NCBI GenBank assembly: GCA_964547645.1
Contig: CAZJOM010000020.1
Location: 1 to 52,441, forward strand
Source of the DNA: SZUA-430 sp964547645
GTDB taxonomy: Bacteria; Pseudomonadota; Alphaproteobacteria; Micropepsales; Micropepsaceae
DNA length: 52,441 bases
Direction of reading: 5' to 3'
Shown here: in pieces, positions 26,027 to 34,172 of the stretch
Numbering within the stretch: the first letter of the stretch is position 1
Layout of the letters: every line of letters starts with the position of its first letter
Notes under the pieces: generated by a model
What the model saw: only the letters and a program-made list of their open reading frames with translations
Databases searched by the model: none
What the model was told of the DNA's origin: nothing
Made by a program: the position numbers and the translations under genes

Positions 26027-27217
26027 ATGGCGAGCACTTTGGAGCAGGTGGCCACTGTCACGGCTATGAACTTGCGTTCGCTTCCCGAGCGGAAGTGGAC
26101 CTCGCTTGCGACGGTCGTTGCGGTTGGACTTGTCACAGGCGTGCTGCTTGCGTTTCTTGCGATGGCGCATGGCTTTCAGTCGACGGTTCAAGGTACCGGC
26201 GCGCCAGACGTCGCCGTTGCGCTGCGCAAGGGGAGCGGCAACGAGCTCAACTCGAACATCACGCGCGAGCAAGCGCTGTTGCTGGAGGAAGCGCCGGGGA
26301 TTGCGCGCAGTTCGGACGGGAAACCGCTGATATCGGCCGAGCTCTACGTTGTCGTTGACGGCGTCAAGAAAGCGAGCCGGACCAAAGCGAACCTGCCCTT
26401 GCGGGGCGTTGGTGCGCGTGCCGAGCAAGTGCGCCGTGGCGTGGTCGTTACGCGCGGCAGGATGTTCCAACCGGGCACGAACGAGCTGGTCGTCGGAAGC
26501 GCCGTGTCGAAGCAGTTCGAGGGATTTGAACTTGGGCGCAAGATCAAACTCGGCACGCAGGTTTGGAACGTGGTCGGCGAGTTCAGCGCGGGCGGCTCCG
26601 TGTTCGAGTCCGAGATTTGGGCGGATGTCGCGATTCTGCAGGGTCTCTACCAGCGTGGGAGCACTGTGCAGACCGTACGGGCGCGGCTAACCAACCCGTC
26701 GAGTTTGTCGGAGCTTCAGCGCTACTCGGAGGCCGACCCCCGGCTCAAGCTCGATGTACGCGCGGAGAGCGTCTACTACGCGGAGCAAAGCAAGCAGTTA
26801 AGCGACGTGATCATGTATCTCGGCTGGCCCCTTGCCATCGCGATGTCGTTCGGTGCGATCGCCGGGGCGCTGAACACGATGTTCGCTTCGGTCGATGCGC
26901 GGACGAAGGAGATCGCAACGCTTCGGGCGATCGGATTTCGCGGGACGCCGGCCTTCATCGCGACGATGGTCGAGTCGCTTGTTCTCGCGGCTATCGGCGG
27001 CCTGCTGGGCGCGATTGCGACCTATCTCCTGTTCGACGGTATCACCGCGGCGACACTCGGGAGCAGCTTCACGCAGGTCGTGTTCTCGCTGAAGTTCTCC
27101 TGGTCGCTTGTCTTGCAAGGGTTGATCTTGGCACTGGTTATCGGCCTCGTCGGCGGCGTGTTTCCGGCGTGGCGCGCGGCGCGGGTGCCGCTGCTGGCGG
27201 CGTTCAAGGAGCAGTGA
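26027..27217 (+). CDS. FtsX/MacB-like ABC permease, second copy
   Basis: A 396-residue permease with the same 1+3 helix plan; DARTKEIATLRAIGFRGTPAF marks the family and is the counterpart of RTNEIAVMKTIGF in the preceding gene. The gap to the first permease is 3 bp. Two non-identical permeases with one ATPase imply a heteromeric transporter. The cargo is unknown. Its TGA abuts the stop codon of the convergent GNAT gene (TGATCA, 27215-27220). Confidence 0.92.
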   Translation: MASTLEQVATVTAMNLRSLPERKWTSLATVVAVGLVTGVLLAFLAMAHGFQSTVQGTGAPDVAVALRKGSGNELNSNITREQALLLEEAPGIARSSDGKPLISAELYVVVDGVKKASRTKANLPLRGVGARAEQVRRGVVVTRGRMFQPGTNELVVGSAVSKQFEGFELGRKIKLGTQVWNVVGEFSAGGSVFESEIWADVAILQGLYQRGSTVQTVRARLTNPSSLSELQRYSEADPRLKLDVRAESVYYAEQSKQLSDVIMYLGWPLAIAMSFGAIAGALNTMFASVDARTKEIATLRAIGFRGTPAFIATMVESLVLAAIGGLLGAIATYLLFDGITAATLGSSFTQVVFSLKFSWSLVLQGLILALVIGLVGGVFPAWRAARVPLLAAFKEQ

Positions 27218-27715
27218 TCAGAGCGTCTTGGCGTATTGGATGAAGCCCGTCTTGTCGGCGATGCGGTCGTAGAGGTGTCGGGCTTGCGTGTTGGTTTCGT
27301 GGGTTAGCCAGTAGACGCGGCCGCCGCCCGCCGCTTTCGTCACATGATAGACGTGTTCGATGAGGGCGCGGCCCATGCGGGTGCCTCGGGTGTCGGGGTC
27401 GACGTAGAGGTCTTGCAGGTAACAAGTCGGGCCGTTGCGCCAGCCGTGGCGGTGCAGGATGATGTGGACGAGGCCTTTCGCTTTGCCGTCGTGCATGGCG
27501 AGGTAGGCGAACATCGGCTCGGCGGGGTCGAGGAAGCGCTTGAACGTCAGGTCGTATTGGGCCGGCGGCAATGTGGTTTCGTAGAAATCGAGATACCCCT
27601 TCCAGAGGCGGTCCCAGTCAGTGCGGTCCGCCTCCGTGAGAGGGCGGACGGTGACGGCGCCGTATTTTCTGGCCGTGTCGAATGCCCTAGCGTCAAGACC
27701 GTAGAGGGGCTGCAT
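27218..27715 (-). CDS. GNAT family N-acetyltransferase
   Basis: A 165-residue acetyltransferase. After a short N-terminal tail, the GNAT core starts at VTVRPLTEAD. Strand 4 is CYLQDLYVDPDTRGTRMGRALI, with RGTRMG as the acetyl-CoA pyrophosphate loop, and the C-terminal part is VYWLTHETNTQARHLYDRI. It is close to the group that acetylates small amines or diamines. The acceptor is not predictable. Its stop is directly adjacent to the stop of the convergent permease gene. Confidence 0.9.
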   Translation of the reverse strand: MQPLYGLDARAFDTARKYGAVTVRPLTEADRTDWDRLWKGYLDFYETTLPPAQYDLTFKRFLDPAEPMFAYLAMHDGKAKGLVHIILHRHGWRNGPTCYLQDLYVDPDTRGTRMGRALIEHVYHVTKAAGGGRVYWLTHETNTQARHLYDRIADKTGFIQYAKTL

Positions 27716-27785
27716 CCGGATCGCCTTTCCGTGCGTATGTCGTGGTAAGAGAACTTATCGCAACACTCCCTGCAAGGCTGCTCAC

Positions 27786-28571
27786 ATGTCGTTGACCCTC
27801 TATGAGCACCCGCTCAGCCCTTATGCGCAGAAGTGCAAAATATCGCTCTTAGAAAAGGGCGTGGCGTTCGATTTGAAGATGCCGGCGGCGATCGGCACCG
27901 GTCAGGTCGATGCGGATTTCTTGAAGGCTTCGCCGCGCGGCGAGGTGCCGGCGTTGCTGGACGGTGATTTCGCGGTTTTCGATTCGACCGTGATCCTCGA
28001 ATACATCGAAGACAAGTTCCCCTTGCCCGCGATGTTGCCGCGCGATCCGAAGCTGCGGGCGAAGGCGCGCATGATCGAGGACGCGATGGACACGCTCTTC
28101 GAGCCAATCAATTGGGGCTTGGGGGAACTGCGCTATTTCAAGCGCGCCGAGGGCGAGCAGGCGCGGGTAATCGAGGCGCGGGCGGCGGGCCAAGCGCGGG
28201 ACTTCTTCACGTGGCTCGAGCGACAGCTTGGCGATCAGGAATGGTTCTGCGGCGCGTTCGGGTGGGCGGATCTATCGGTCATTCCCTATATCAACGGATC
28301 GACTGGGTTGGGCGTGGGTCCGGCGGCTTCGTCCAAACTCGGACAGTGGCAAGCGCGGGCGAACGCGCGGCGATCAGTTGCTCAGACCGCGCAGCAGGCG
28401 CTCGATTCCATCAAAGGCATGGCACTGGTCGGCGAAGCGGTGAAGCTGCGCCTCTTCAAGCGCGAGTATCGCGATCACCGGCTGGAGTGGATGATCCGCT
28501 CCGGCGGGCTTGATGTCGTGCTCGACGGGATCAAAGCCGATACCATCCGTTTCTCCAACGAATTCAAATAG
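27786..28571 (+). CDS. Glutathione S-transferase family protein
   Basis: A 261-residue GST. The thioredoxin-like domain (1-80) has LSPYAQKCKISLLEKG, with a potential catalytic Ser/Tyr/Cys patch, GEVPALLDGD for the cis-proline, and DSTVILEYIEDKF for glutathione binding. The helical domain has WFCGAFGWADLSV. About 30 C-terminal residues after the normal GST end (KREYRDHRLEWMIRSGG) are extra. A second GST-like gene starts 7 bp after the stop, so the two are co-transcribed. Confidence 0.9.
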   Translation: MSLTLYEHPLSPYAQKCKISLLEKGVAFDLKMPAAIGTGQVDADFLKASPRGEVPALLDGDFAVFDSTVILEYIEDKFPLPAMLPRDPKLRAKARMIEDAMDTLFEPINWGLGELRYFKRAEGEQARVIEARAAGQARDFFTWLERQLGDQEWFCGAFGWADLSVIPYINGSTGLGVGPAASSKLGQWQARANARRSVAQTAQQALDSIKGMALVGEAVKLRLFKREYRDHRLEWMIRSGGLDVVLDGIKADTIRFSNEFK

Positions 28572-28578
28572 GGCCCCT

Positions 28579-29502
28579 ATGAGCAACGAGATCATTCTCC
28601 ATCACTACTGGACGTCGCCGTTTTCCGAGAAGGTGCGGGTCATCTTCGGCATGAAGGGGCTTTCGTGGCGCTCGGTTGAGATTCCGAACATGATGCCGAA
28701 GCCCGATCTGATGCCCTTGACCGGCGGGTATCGCAAGACGCCGGTGATGCAGATCGGCGCGGACGTCTATTGCGATACGCAGCTGATCATCCGCGAGTTG
28801 GAGCGGCGGTTCCCGACGCCCTCGGTTGTTCCGCATGCGGGGTTGAGCTTTGCGCTGGCGTTTTGGTCGGACCGACCGTTCTTTCAGGCGACCGTGCCGC
28901 TGATCTTTGGCGAGGTCGGGCCGATGATCCCGGAGGCGTTCAAGAAGGATCGCGAGGCGATGTTTCCGGATCGCCCGTTCAACTACGAGATGATGAAGGC
29001 AGCGATCCCGGCGTTTAAGGATCAGTGGCGCGCGCATGCGGACTTCATCCACACGCAGCTGCGCGATGGACGCAAGTTCCTGCACGGCGACATGCCGACC
29101 GTTGACGACGCGCACTCGCACCTCAACGTTTGGTTCCTGCGCACGTTCTTCGCGCCGACTGCGGAGGCATTGTTGAAAGAATTTCCGTGGATTACGGCCT
29201 GGGCGGAGCGCGTTAAGGCGCTGGGACAGGGCACACATGTGCCGATGGACGCCAAAGAGGCGCTGGCGATCGCCAAGGCTTCAACTTCGACGGCGGTCGC
29301 GGAGGCGGACGCGCACGATCCGAATGGACGCAAGCCCGGCGACCGTGTCAGCGTGATGGCGGACGATTATGGGCGCGATCCGGTGGTGGGCGAACTTGTG
29401 TTCTCGACCGCGCAGGAGATTGCGATCAAGCGGACCGATCCCGTGGTCGGCGATGTCGTTGTGCATTTCCCGCGCGCGGGGTTCTTGGTGATGGCGGGTT
29501 AA
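28579..29502 (+). CDS. GST-like protein with extra C-terminal domain
   Basis: A 307-residue protein. The N-terminal 80 residues are a GST thioredoxin fold (YWTSPFSEKVRVIFGMKGL, YRKTPVMQIGADVYCDT) and residues 90-225 are helical. Residues 240-307 form an added beta-rich segment (GRKPGDRVSVMADDYGRDPVVGELVFS) that ordinary GSTs lack. The tail motif may be a small barrel that modifies substrate access. ATG at 28579 lies 7 bp after the first GST gene; the frame stays open earlier but overlaps it. The esterase gene follows after 10 bp, so the three probably form one operon. Confidence 0.85.
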   Translation: MSNEIILHHYWTSPFSEKVRVIFGMKGLSWRSVEIPNMMPKPDLMPLTGGYRKTPVMQIGADVYCDTQLIIRELERRFPTPSVVPHAGLSFALAFWSDRPFFQATVPLIFGEVGPMIPEAFKKDREAMFPDRPFNYEMMKAAIPAFKDQWRAHADFIHTQLRDGRKFLHGDMPTVDDAHSHLNVWFLRTFFAPTAEALLKEFPWITAWAERVKALGQGTHVPMDAKEALAIAKASTSTAVAEADAHDPNGRKPGDRVSVMADDYGRDPVVGELVFSTAQEIAIKRTDPVVGDVVVHFPRAGFLVMAG

Positions 29503-29512
29503 GGGGGCGATC

Positions 29513-31042
29513 ATGAACGTGGCTGAAGCAACGCCGGTTATCGTCGAGACCGCGCTCGGCAAGCTTGAAGGCTCGCGCCGGGGCGGCGCTTCGGTGTTTA
29601 AGGGGATTCCATTTGCGAGCGTGCGGCGCTGGCATGCGCCGGGTGCTGTTGCGCCTTGGGCCGGTGTGCGTTCCGCGCGTGCCGCCGGCGCCGTGGCGCC
29701 TCAGAATCCGACGCCGCTTGAAGGATTGATCGGCGGCGCGGGCAAGACGGTGCAGTCGGAAGACTGTCTTTCCCTCAACGTGTTCACGCCGGCGTGCGAC
29801 GGCGCGAAGCGGCCGGTGATGGTTTGGATTCACGGCGGTGCGTTCACGACGGGGGCCGGCAGCCTTGGGCTCTACAGCGGGCGCGCGCTGGTTTCGACCG
29901 GTGATGTGGTCGTGGTCACGATCAACTACCGGCTGGGCAATCTGGGATTCCTGCGTCTCGCGGATCTGACGGGCGGACGCGTGCCTTCGACGGGCAGCGA
30001 AGGGCTTGCCGATCAGATCGCGGCGCTCATCTGGGTGCGGGACAACATTGCGGCATTCGGCGGCGATGCGGGCAACGTCACAATCTTCGGCGAGAGTGCC
30101 GGCGCCATGAGCGTCGGCTCGCTGCTCGCGAGCCCGAAGGCGCGCGGACTGTTTCACAAGGCGATTTGTCAGAGCGGCGGCGGGCACATCGCGCGTTCGC
30201 GCGAGCATGCGAACCGGGTGGCAGAAGTTTTCTTGAATCATCTGGGCGTGACGCCAAGCGACGTAACGGCTCTGGAGCGAACGCCGGTCGAGGCGTTGTT
30301 AAAGGCGCAGGCCGAATTGCTGGCGGAAGTCGACAATCACGATCCGCAGAAGCTTGGCACGATGGCGTTTCAACCCGTGATCGACGGCGATGTGCTAACC
30401 GAGTGGCCGATCGAGGCAGTGCGGCGCGGCGCCGCCAAAGGTGTGGCGCTGATTGCAGGGACAACGACGGAGGAGTGGAAGCTCTGGACGGCGCTCGACA
30501 CGCGCTTCCATACGATGGATGAGGACAAGCTGGAGCGCTGGGCGACACGGGCATTCGGCAATGAGGCCCCTGCCCTGCTCGCGGCGGATCGCGATGGCAC
30601 GCCGTACGAACGTTATGTTTCGATGCAGACGGACCGCGCGTTTCGTGAGCCGACCCTTCGGCTGCTCGCGGCGCAAGGGAGCCACGCGCCGGTCTATGAG
30701 TACGTGTTCGATTGGCGCTCGCCTGCGATGGGCGGAGCGTTCGGCGCGTGCCATGCGCTGGAACTCGGCTTCGTGTTCGGCTCGCACAGCCTGCCCGGCG
30801 CGGACAAGTTCTTCGGTGTCGGGCCAGAGGCCGAGGCGATCAATCTGGCGATGATGCAGACTTGGACATCGTTCGCGCACGGGCGCGCGCCGGCGGCCGC
30901 TGGCGTCGAGGCGTGGCCGCAATGGTCAAAGGCGGCCCCGGCTGCGATGGTGTTCGGCGCAGATTCAAGGGCCGCGCATGTGACGAAGTTCGAGCTGCCC
31001 AAGGCTTGGGCGGCCGTTCCCGACCGGTTGGTGGGACCTTAG
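29513..31042 (+). CDS. Type-B carboxylesterase (PnbA-like)
   Basis: A 509-residue esterase of the carboxylesterase/cholinesterase family. It has the oxyanion hole HGGAF (107-111), nucleophile Ser195 in FGESAGAMS, the SEDCLSLNVFTP disulfide-region motif, and C-terminal CHALELGFVFGS with the likely His. No signal peptide, so it is probably cytoplasmic. AAGGGGG upstream of the ATG is a good ribosome site. Placement after two GST genes suggests ester detoxification or use. The stop shares TTAG (31039-31042) with the convergent Popeye-like gene. Confidence 0.92.
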   Translation: MNVAEATPVIVETALGKLEGSRRGGASVFKGIPFASVRRWHAPGAVAPWAGVRSARAAGAVAPQNPTPLEGLIGGAGKTVQSEDCLSLNVFTPACDGAKRPVMVWIHGGAFTTGAGSLGLYSGRALVSTGDVVVVTINYRLGNLGFLRLADLTGGRVPSTGSEGLADQIAALIWVRDNIAAFGGDAGNVTIFGESAGAMSVGSLLASPKARGLFHKAICQSGGGHIARSREHANRVAEVFLNHLGVTPSDVTALERTPVEALLKAQAELLAEVDNHDPQKLGTMAFQPVIDGDVLTEWPIEAVRRGAAKGVALIAGTTTEEWKLWTALDTRFHTMDEDKLERWATRAFGNEAPALLAADRDGTPYERYVSMQTDRAFREPTLRLLAAQGSHAPVYEYVFDWRSPAMGGAFGACHALELGFVFGSHSLPGADKFFGVGPEAEAINLAMMQTWTSFAHGRAPAAAGVEAWPQWSKAAPAAMVFGADSRAAHVTKFELPKAWAAVPDRLVGP

Positions 31043-31743
31043 GCGGCGGCGCTGGCTTCTTCGTTTTTGGTCTTCAGTTTCGAGGCGAGGTCGCGGCCGA
31101 TGACGCGGTGGATGGCGACGGCGACGAGGTCGTCGGTCTCAACCAATTTGCGCAGGCGCTCCATGTCGAAGATGAAGGCGCGCATCGTGTGCTCCACGGT
31201 GACGGTTGCCGAAGCCGGGTTGCCGGAAACGAACGCCATCTCGCCGACGAAGGCGCCGCCTCGAAGGTGGGCGACGATGTTGCCGTGGCTTTCGACCGCC
31301 GCCTGACCGGTGCAAATGAGCGCGAGTTCGCTTACGGGTTCGCCCTCGCGCGTGAGGTTCGCCCCGTGCTCCAGGACGCGCCACTCGCCCGCCTTCACCA
31401 GACGCGCGAGTTGCGTGTCGCTAAAGCCCGCGAACACACCCTGGCGCAAGAGATGCGCGTGTTCCATGCGGCGGAACTTGCGGCCATCGGCGACAAGCCA
31501 GTAGATTTGGTAGGCATTGATCGCGATGAAGACGAGGTCCCAGACGATGCCCGTGTGCATCGCTCCGCCCGACAGTTGAAAGTAGGCGATCTCCAACGTC
31601 AGGCCCGCGACAGCCGTCACGCGCAACCAATAGATGTTCGTCAGATAGTACGAGATCGCGATCAGTACGTAGGACACATGTCCCGGAATGTCCGCCCAGA
31701 TGAAAGGTATTTCCATTGCCAACGCCCAGAATTTGAGCGCCAT
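31039..31743 (-). CDS. Popeye-like membrane protein with cyclic-nucleotide-binding fold
   Basis: A 234-residue protein with about three N-terminal transmembrane helices (roughly 18-35, 40-57 and 63-82), then a cytoplasmic cyclic-nucleotide-binding-like domain (100-220). The order and size match Popeye/POPDC proteins. The phosphate-binding cassette is degenerate: VGEMAFVSGNPASATV keeps Glu but lacks the Arg of the canonical FGE...PRAATV. It may bind a ligand differently or not at all. There is no effector or DNA-binding domain. The start is uncertain: ATG at 31743 has a weak ribosome site and Met10 is possible. Confidence 0.75.
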   Translation of the reverse strand: MALKFWALAMEIPFIWADIPGHVSYVLIAISYYLTNIYWLRVTAVAGLTLEIAYFQLSGGAMHTGIVWDLVFIAINAYQIYWLVADGRKFRRMEHAHLLRQGVFAGFSDTQLARLVKAGEWRVLEHGANLTREGEPVSELALICTGQAAVESHGNIVAHLRGGAFVGEMAFVSGNPASATVTVEHTMRAFIFDMERLRKLVETDDLVAVAIHRVIGRDLASKLKTKNEEASAAA

Positions 31744-31859
31744 TTTACACCGGTCTGAAGGCGGGCGCAGCTACTTCCGTCGAGGCGAGTCATGCCGGTT
31801 AATGGCTAGGGATGGCGTCAACTTGGTGCGCCTTGTTGCTGATGACCAGATTTGCCGCC

Positions 31860-32888
31860 TCAGTTCTCCAGCATCACCTTGCACTGCGTCGTCGGTTTGC
31901 GTAGGGCTTCGAATGCTGCGGGGAGACCGTCGAGGTTTACGACGTCGGTGATCATGTGTTCGACGTCGACGCGGTCCTTCGCAATCATCTCAATCACATA
32001 GTCGAAGTCGGCGGGGCGGTAGCCAAGTACGAATTGCAGGCAAAGTTCCTTCACCACACCGATCAACGGCAGGATCATGTCCATCTGCTGGCAGACGCCG
32101 GCGATGACAATCTTGCAGTTGCGGGGCGCCATCATCATGACTTCGTTGATGAGGCCGGGGGCGCCGACGCACTCGAAGATGATGTCGGGGGCTTTGCCCG
32201 CGATCGCTTCGACTTGCGGGATAATCGCCTTGGCTGGATCGACAGCGTCGGTCGCGCCGAAGCGGGCGGCCATCTTCGCGCGCAGATCTGCCTTCTCGCT
32301 GACGATGACATGACGCGCACCTAGAAACTTTGCCCAGAGCATGACGGCGAGGCCGACGGGCCCGGCGCCAATCACCAGCACCGTCGCGCCACGTTCCATG
32401 TGCGCCTTGTCGACGGCGTGCAGACCGACCGCGAGCGGTTCGACCATCGCGCCTTCGCGGAAGCTGACATTTTGCGGCAGCTTGTGCGCGCCCATGCCGC
32501 TGATCTTCACGAACTCCGCGTAGGCGCCGTGGCTTTGGCCGAGACCGACGCCCGCGCCCTTCGTGCAGGCGCCGAAGCCGCCGTTGAAGTTCAGGCACGG
32601 GCTGCTCTCGCCGCAGCAGATGAAGGGAAAGCCCGCGACGCGGTCGCCCGCTTTCCACTTGCCCTTGAGGGCGCCGCCAACCTCGATCACCTCGCCCGCG
32701 AACTCGTGACCCATGACGGCGCCGCCGGGCAAGGGTTGCACTGAGGTTGCCTCCGTCATGTGCAGGTCGGAGCCGCAGATGCCGCAGTTCTTGACCTTCA
32801 GGATCAGGTGCGAGGGCCCGCATTCGGGGTTCGCCAGCGTTTCGATGGCGAGCGGTTTACCGATTTCCTTGAAGACGGCGGCGCGCAT
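31860..32888 (-). CDS. Zinc-dependent alcohol dehydrogenase (MDR family)
   Basis: A 342-residue medium-chain dehydrogenase. The catalytic zinc site begins with Cys in CGICGSDLH and His-Glu in GHEFAGEV. A structural-zinc-like Cys cluster is present (CCGESSPC and FGAC). The Rossmann motif is VIGAGPVGLAVML, followed by VSEK for cofactor choice. It is close to the threonine/sorbitol dehydrogenase-like branch, but the substrate is unclear. It is divergent from a flavin monooxygenase with a 17-bp perfect palindrome between the two starts. Confidence 0.9.
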   Translation of the reverse strand: MRAAVFKEIGKPLAIETLANPECGPSHLILKVKNCGICGSDLHMTEATSVQPLPGGAVMGHEFAGEVIEVGGALKGKWKAGDRVAGFPFICCGESSPCLNFNGGFGACTKGAGVGLGQSHGAYAEFVKISGMGAHKLPQNVSFREGAMVEPLAVGLHAVDKAHMERGATVLVIGAGPVGLAVMLWAKFLGARHVIVSEKADLRAKMAARFGATDAVDPAKAIIPQVEAIAGKAPDIIFECVGAPGLINEVMMMAPRNCKIVIAGVCQQMDMILPLIGVVKELCLQFVLGYRPADFDYVIEMIAKDRVDVEHMITDVVNLDGLPAAFEALRKPTTQCKVMLEN

Positions 32889-32921
32889 GGGGTTCCTCGT
32901 CGGTTGTCATTGTCCGGTTCG

Positions 32922-32938
32922 GCTGACAATATGTCAGC
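32922..32938. promoter_or_regulatory. Perfect 17-bp palindrome between divergent oxidoreductase genes
   Basis: GCTGACA-ATA-TGTCAGC (32922-32938): seven-base arms, perfect. It lies in the middle of the 88-bp gap between the dehydrogenase start (32888) and the monooxygenase start (32977). TTGTCA/TGTCA words occur three more times nearby. This is a typical repressor operator (TetR or MarR size) controlling both genes. No regulator gene is adjacent, so the binding protein is unknown. Confidence 0.65.
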
Positions 32939-32976
32939 AACAAGGCCATTGTCACTCTCATCGAAGGAACGACCGC

Positions 32977-34152
32977 ATGACCATAAAACTCCGTAACGGC
33001 ATCTTCCTGGCGCCGTTTCATCCGATCGACGAGGATCCCACACTTTGCATTCATCGCGATCTTGAGCTGATCGAGCATCTCGACAAGCTTGGCTACGACG
33101 AAGCGTGGGTGGGCGAGCACCATTCGGCGGGTTTTGAGATCATTGCCTCGCCGGAGCTGTTCATTGCTGCGGCGGCGGAGCGGACGAAGCGGATCAAGCT
33201 CGGAACCGGCGTCGTGTCGCTGCCCTATCACAACCCGTTGACGGTCGCGAACCGGATGATCCAGCTCGATCATCAGACGCGCGGACGCGTGATGTTCGGT
33301 GTGGGTCCGGGCCTTCTGCCGTCGGACGCGTTCCAGCTGGGCATCGATCCAAACACGCAGCGCGACCGGATGGTCGAAGCGATCGACGTGATCTTGAAGC
33401 TGTTCGCGGGCGAGCGGGTCACAAAGAAGACGGAATGGTTCAACCTCTCGAACGCGATTTCGCAACTGAGGCCCTATACCTGGCCGCATCCGGAAATCTG
33501 CGTGGCGTCAAGCGTGACGCCGTCGGGCGGTAAGCTTGCGGGCAAGCATGGCTTTGGCATGTTGTGCGTGGCGGCGACGCAGACGGGCGGTTATGACGCG
33601 CTGGGCATCAATTGGAAGATCGCGAACGACGTCGCAGCAGAGCACGGGCGCAAGATGAACCCGGAATTCCTGCGCCTGGTCGGCCCGCTGCACATCGCGG
33701 AGACGAAGCAGCAGGCGATGGACAACATCAAGTACGGCTTCCACAAGTGGGCGGAGTACTTCGCGAAGATCAGCCCGATCAATCCGAATACCGACCGCAG
33801 CATTGATCCCCTTGAGCAAGGCATCAAGGACGGCGTGATGGTCGTAGGCACGCCCGACGATGCGATCGCGCAGATCAAGCGCTTGCAGGCGAAGCAAGGC
33901 GAGTTCGGCTGCTTCCTGCAACTCGCGCATAACTGGGCGAACTTCGAGAACACGAAGAAGTCGTACGAACTGTGGCAGCGCCATGTAACGCCGGTGATCA
34001 ACAAGGCGAACGCCAATCGCGTGGACAGCTACAACGACGCGGGCGCGAATTCCGAGAAGTACATCGGCGCGGCAATGGGGGCTGCAATGCAGACGATCCA
34101 AAAGCACGCCGCCGAACAGGCCGCGAAGGACAAGAAAAGCGCGGCGGAGTAA
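32977..34152 (+). CDS. LLM-class flavin-dependent monooxygenase
   Basis: A 391-residue luciferase-like TIM-barrel flavoprotein using reduced FMN. Typical landmarks are WVGEHHSAGFE (active-site region), LGTGVVSLPYHNPL, RVMFGVGPGLLPSDA and FGMLCVAATQTGG. The size is near bacterial limonene-monooxygenase-like and alkanal-monooxygenase-like proteins. It probably oxygenates a small organic compound with a partner flavin reductase that is not encoded here. ATG at 32977 follows a GAAGGAACG site. A longer open frame upstream would overlap the divergent dehydrogenase and is rejected. Confidence 0.92.
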   Translation: MTIKLRNGIFLAPFHPIDEDPTLCIHRDLELIEHLDKLGYDEAWVGEHHSAGFEIIASPELFIAAAAERTKRIKLGTGVVSLPYHNPLTVANRMIQLDHQTRGRVMFGVGPGLLPSDAFQLGIDPNTQRDRMVEAIDVILKLFAGERVTKKTEWFNLSNAISQLRPYTWPHPEICVASSVTPSGGKLAGKHGFGMLCVAATQTGGYDALGINWKIANDVAAEHGRKMNPEFLRLVGPLHIAETKQQAMDNIKYGFHKWAEYFAKISPINPNTDRSIDPLEQGIKDGVMVVGTPDDAIAQIKRLQAKQGEFGCFLQLAHNWANFENTKKSYELWQRHVTPVINKANANRVDSYNDAGANSEKYIGAAMGAAMQTIQKHAAEQAAKDKKSAAE

Positions 34153-34172
34153 GGCATGCAGGCGTGGTGGGG

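Noticed and set aside
24809..26470. 553-codon open frame on the minus strand
   Set aside because: Lies over two well-supported ABC permease genes; low-complexity charged product and no ribosome site of note.
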